DNA of 64,000 nucleotides from Geosiphon pyriformis (taxonomy: Eukaryota > Glomeromycota > Glomeromycetes > Archaeosporales > Geosiphonaceae): assembly GCA_016748015.1 (NCBI GenBank), contig JAAOMT010000771.1:93870-157869 (forward strand), in the 5' to 3' direction. Made by a program: the position numbers and the translations under genes. The notes beneath the pieces are model-generated. The model saw only the letters and a program-made list of their open reading frames with translations, ran no database searches and was not told where the DNA came from. Every line of letters begins with the position of its first letter. The first letter of the stretch is position 1. This document shows positions 60,086 through 64,000 of the stretch, one piece after another.

Positions 60086-61186
60086 ATGTCAGCTATTGCA
60101 ACCAAAATTGTTGAAAAAATACAATCTTAATTTAAAGATAAGTAGATCCAAATTTATTCAGTATACTTTTAAGTTGCTTAATGAACTTACAGATGATAGA
60201 AAGAGGAATCAAGCACGAAGATGCCTCAAAGATGATTTCAAATTTAGTAATGAGCAGATAAGTATATTGATTCCTATGCAAAAAAGTGGCTGGCGAAAAG
60301 ACATAAATTTTACAACTCTAAGTAAGGTTTCACATAGTGAAGCTGGACACTCCGACTCTATGCCAAATTCAGAAGAAACCATCAAAGAACTGGCTCAGTA
60401 TATTTTGCACAATAATTTCAGCATAAAAGATGTGAAAGCTGAAACTCATAATTTGGCTAAATCAGTACCAAATGCTAATGTCACTTCATCACGCCTTTCT
60501 CGATTCAGAAGAGAATTACAAAATCTCAGTGCTTTATCCGACATTATTGAGGCAACAAGATTTCCTAATATTATGAAAAATCCAATGAAATTCAGAGAAA
60601 TCAGTGAAGAAAAGCTAAAGAACTTAAGAGAATCGATTATCTGGACCATTTCACATTAGAATCAGTAAAAGAGGAATTGAATAGTTATGTTGTATCTAAT
60701 TATCAAGTCTTCACTGATATTATGATAATGCTTAGTATGTGCTCTGCTGAAGTTAGAACTTTACGTATTACAAATAAAGGCATAATCGACTATGTAAAAA
60801 ATTAGAGTCAGCAAGATATCCCACGAACATTTAGGTCTCTTGAGAAAAATCGAAAACCTGCTAAAAAATTATTAACCTGGATACAAAATGCCATATCTTC
60901 TAAAAAACTCGGGGATTCAGGGATCTCAGAGACTAAATGGTTCAATGCATTCTTAAAAAACTATAATCTTATTCCTCGCTACTTACAAAAAATGGGTGCA
61001 GTCTATGCTGTTGTGGTACATGGGGCAAAAAATTTAGTCCATGCTATGGCAATCACCCAAAAAGCCTTAAGGCATTCACCTGAAAATAATACTTTTCCAA
61101 CACAAAACTATGTTTTAGTCAATTACAGAAAGAGAGGCACCTCACCTGAGAAAGTAAGACCATTCTGACTATATGGTGAAAATTAA
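60086..61186 (+). pseudogene. Tyrosine-recombinase-like (Crypton-type?) protein, broken
   Basis: ATG at 60086 reads SAIATKIVEKIQS; a one-base shift near 60125 leads into the frame open at 60096-60659 (SKFIQYTFKLLNELTDDRKR, then an S/K-rich N-terminal half). A second shift near 60630 leads to DHFTLESVKEELNSYV and the C-terminal half. Stops: TAG 60803-60805, TGA 61166-61168; a TAA at 61184-61186 is the likely end. The C-terminal half fits a tyrosine recombinase fold: box I MLSMCSAEVRTLRI (Cys where the first catalytic Arg is expected), Y-L-Q-K-M-G-A-V (Gln where the second Arg is expected), A-L-R-H-S (His/Trp position) and T-Q-N-Y-V-L-V-N-Y with the candidate nucleophile Tyr. Assignment is by pattern only. 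Related proteins are, to my memory, abundant in Rhizophagus genomes. Confidence 0.55.
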
Positions 61187-61900
61187 GAGTCAGAGACTCA
61201 CCCCTTACAGGCCTCACACTCTTTACTTTTGTTACGTGTACACTAGAGTTCATCACTCGACTAAAGTTGAAAACATAAATTTCATTTATAATTGACAAAA
61301 AAGATTATTATTTTATTTAAAGCTTGAATCTTATTTTTTTTGGATTTTTAACTGTTTAATTTGATTTTTGTGACTGTTTTCAAGTAAATTTTTACTAGTA
61401 GTTTTTCTTTTTTGTTAAATGGATTCAAATAAGTTGTAAAAACTAATAAAATTTTTTATTTTTAAAAAACAGTTTAAAGATAATTTTGGAGTTTAAGCTT
61501 AAGTTAAAGATGCTAAAAATAATATAATAATAAGTGGTGTTTTGCTAAAATCTGCTTCTGGTGTTTGCATATTTTTGGCAGCCAGTTTTGGTGTATTAGG
61601 TACTGTTTTTGTAAACTTTAGAATTATATAATCCAGAAAAATGTGGACCAACCACTGGTGTGATATATCAACGCCGATTTATAATACAGGAAAAATGTTC
61701 GCAGATCGCTCAGAAGTCACGGAACTACAAGATATATTTGATCTTGGAAAATTTTTGACTTGCGCGTGACAGGCTACTCGTTATCCTTATCTACTTCGTG
61801 CTATCAGTTCCACAATTTGAAATTTCGCGCAGTAAAGAAACCATAGTATTTTCGAGATGACGAAGCATGAATGGCATAGATATTTCGACAACAATGAAAT
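61187..61900. other. Non-coding flank of the recombinase-like gene with a GC-richer island
   Basis: Between 61615 and 61880 the sequence is of high complexity (GTGGACCAACCACTGGTGTG, GATCGCTCAGAAGTCACGG, TTTCGCGCAGTAAAGAAACC) with clustered CpG, unlike its surroundings. All frames are closed. It may be the 3' part of the recombinase-bearing element or a separate non-coding repeat. Confidence 0.35.
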
Positions 61901-64000
61901 TAATTTTAAACAAATAAAAATAAAATAAAATAAAATAGAAATTTAATATTTTGTTTATAGTCATATATTAAAATTAGCAATTTAAGTTGCTACTAAAATT
62001 ATGATTTTTAATATTTGTTAATAAATAAAAAATATTAAAAGTTTTGATTTATTACAATAATAATGTGTTTTAAATAAAATAAAATAAATTTATTTAAATA
62101 CAAAATAACTTTATAAAAATATTCATTTTATATATTAAATTTATATATATTTAATTTGTTTTTTATTAAAATTCTTTTTATATTATTTTAATTCATATAT
62201 ATTAAAAAACTTTTTTTATTTAACTAATAAAAAAATTAATAATTATATTAATAATTATATTAATATTTCAAATTATTTATAAATTATGTTTTAGTTTTTT
62301 TATATAAATATTTTTATTACTTTTTGGTTTTTTGGTTTTACATATTATAATATAACAAAACTTAATAAGATATTTATTATTTATATAATTATTAAATTTA
62401 AAATAAATACTATAAAAAAAAGTTTAATTAAAAATAAAAACATTTCAATTTTTAATTTTGTAAAAAATCTTATTAAAAAATTGATTGTAAGTAACAATAA
62501 GATATTTAATTAAAACATAAATTTACATATAAAAAACATATAAGTTGTATTTAATATAAAATATTTTATTGTTAAATTTATTTAAATAATGGTTAAATTA
62601 TATTATATGCAAATAAATAAAGAATAAATAGAGCATAATTTACTAAATTTATTATTTATTTTTTAAAAATTTAGTTTTATTGTATATAAATTCAATTATT
62701 TTGTTGATAATTGACAAACTATTACAGATATTACTTTAAAATTTAATTAACATGTTTAGTTTTAATTTTTAATTTAAAAATGAAACTCATAATCCAAAAC
62801 TATTTATTTGAAAAACTATAAAGTTTAATAATATTTTGGAAAACTAATTGAACAATATTTTTAAAGATTAACGTTTTTGTATATATTATTATAGTTAACC
62901 AATTGATTATTATAAAAATCGAAATTTTTTTATTATTTTAAAAACATTAATTAACTTAATTTTGTGTTTTTTAATTAATTATTAAATTATGCAACTACAT
63001 CCAAAAAACTTAAAAATAACAACATAAAATGAACTTTTTATAATATTAAAAATTAATTAATAAGTTTTTTATTTAATATTCTCAAAAATAATAAATTGAT
63101 TATTAATAATTTTTAATAATATAAAATAAAATAATTTATTTATAATCAATATATTTTAATTTATTAATAAAACAAAAAATAATATTAAAATTAATTAAAA
63201 TTATTATAATTACATTAAAATTTGATTTAAATATTTAAATCTTTACAAAAAATTAAAATCCTAATAAAAAGTTTTGTTTTTATTAGAATTAAAACCAAAA
63301 CAAAACTGGTTAATCAACATTTTCTTTTTTCAATTTACATTAATAAAATTTTTAAATAACAAAAAAACATGTTTAATTAAAAGAACAAATTAAATAAAAC
63401 CTATTTTTGTAAAAAAAAACACCAATAATTCTTATTTAATTTATATTAATTAAATAATAAGTTAAATTTAATTAATAAACCTTAAACCTTTGAATAATTA
63501 CTATTTCATTTTCTAGACAAATTAATTTTAAATTTTAAATTTATAAATTAAAATGAAATAGCTTAATCAACTTGTAATTAAGCAAAAAAAATTTTAAATA
63601 AGTATTTTTTAGCTGAATTATCTAAAAAGCTTAAAAATTTAAATAAGATAAATTTATTTTATAAAAATAATAAAATTCATATATATAATACAGCAAAACA
63701 AATAAATAATTAATTAATCCAAAAAGTATTTAATAATTAATGTTTAATCTACTTAAAAACCAAAAATTAGTTTAATTTTTTATATATATTTGAATATTTT
63801 TTTTAAATCTTATTATTAATTAACCAAATTAGTAAGTTAATTAAATATTCCAAAATATCTAATGAATTTTCTTAGTATATTATAGCTTATAAGAAATAAC
63901 ATAAAACTTTTTTCACAATAAGCCTATATTTAATTATATTATAATTATATTATAAATAAACACTCTATCAAAAATTTATATTAAATAAGTTAAATTAAAA
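61901..64000. other. Extremely AT-rich sequence, no feature seen
   Basis: Low-complexity A/T words to the window end; no ORF above chance. Confidence 0.6.

Noticed and set aside
1-64000. tRNA, rRNA or CRISPR features
   Set aside because: No tRNA box A/B pair with a cloverleaf, no rRNA stretch and no spaced identical repeats were recognised on reading both strands. A tRNAscan or Rfam search was not possible here.

Overview
The window looks like a gene-poor, transposon-rich stretch of a Glomeromycotina (arbuscular mycorrhizal) fungal genome. The evidence is the very AT-rich background and the short GT-AG introns. It is also the set of host families seen: HSPA12-like Hsp70, BTB-BACK-TLDc, a TKL-type kinase and low-complexity Q-rich proteins, all typically expanded in Rhizophagus/Gigaspora relatives. 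The species cannot be decided from the sequence. A 447-base N run (46284-46730) shows this is a draft scaffold.

Layout, left to right. The 3' end of a LINE with RNase H and poly(A) (1-1072) is followed by an LTR-like dispersed repeat (R1, about 1225-1960, minus). A decayed Ty3/gypsy element with two recognisable LTRs (Ty3-A, 2697-12082, plus) comes next. It carries gag, protease, a dUTPase domain, RT-RNase H, integrase and an extra ORF after integrase. It abuts a second Ty3/gypsy relic in the opposite orientation (Ty3-B, 12083-~16030). A block at 16.5-20.7 kb is duplicated at 42.2-46.0 kb; each copy holds an unrecognised minus-strand gene relic and a plus-strand Q-rich gene, and each ends beside a Tc1/mariner fragment. 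An Hsp70-like pseudogene lies at 22.2-24.4 kb. A 7-kb AT-rich desert containing a second R1 copy runs to a nearly complete 6.6-kb LINE (32025-38641, minus) flanked by a candidate 11-bp target-site duplication. Then come a decayed secreted, Kex2-type repeat protein (41.0-41.4 kb), a kinase C-lobe cut by the assembly gap (46731-47172), a short GC-rich LINE end (48.3-48.7 kb), a BTB-BACK-TLDc pseudogene (54.0-55.5 kb) and a tyrosine-recombinase-like relic (60.1-61.2 kb).

Nearly everything coding here is broken, and in a consistent way: in-frame stops at positions where Q, W or R would fit, and catalytic D/E/R residues changed by what would be single C:G to T:A transitions. Frame is often preserved over kilobases; the LINE ORF2 stays in one frame for 4.6 kb with nine stops. 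No gene in the window is clearly intact and complete; the kinase end is the best candidate for a functional gene. No rRNA, tRNA or CRISPR array was recognised.

Most interesting points: the dUTPase module and the post-integrase ORF of Ty3-A, the 20-unit, 10-bp-period array in both of its LTRs, the R1 repeat with 12-bp tandem units next to a TATA box, the tyrosine-recombinase-like family, and the systematic transition decay.
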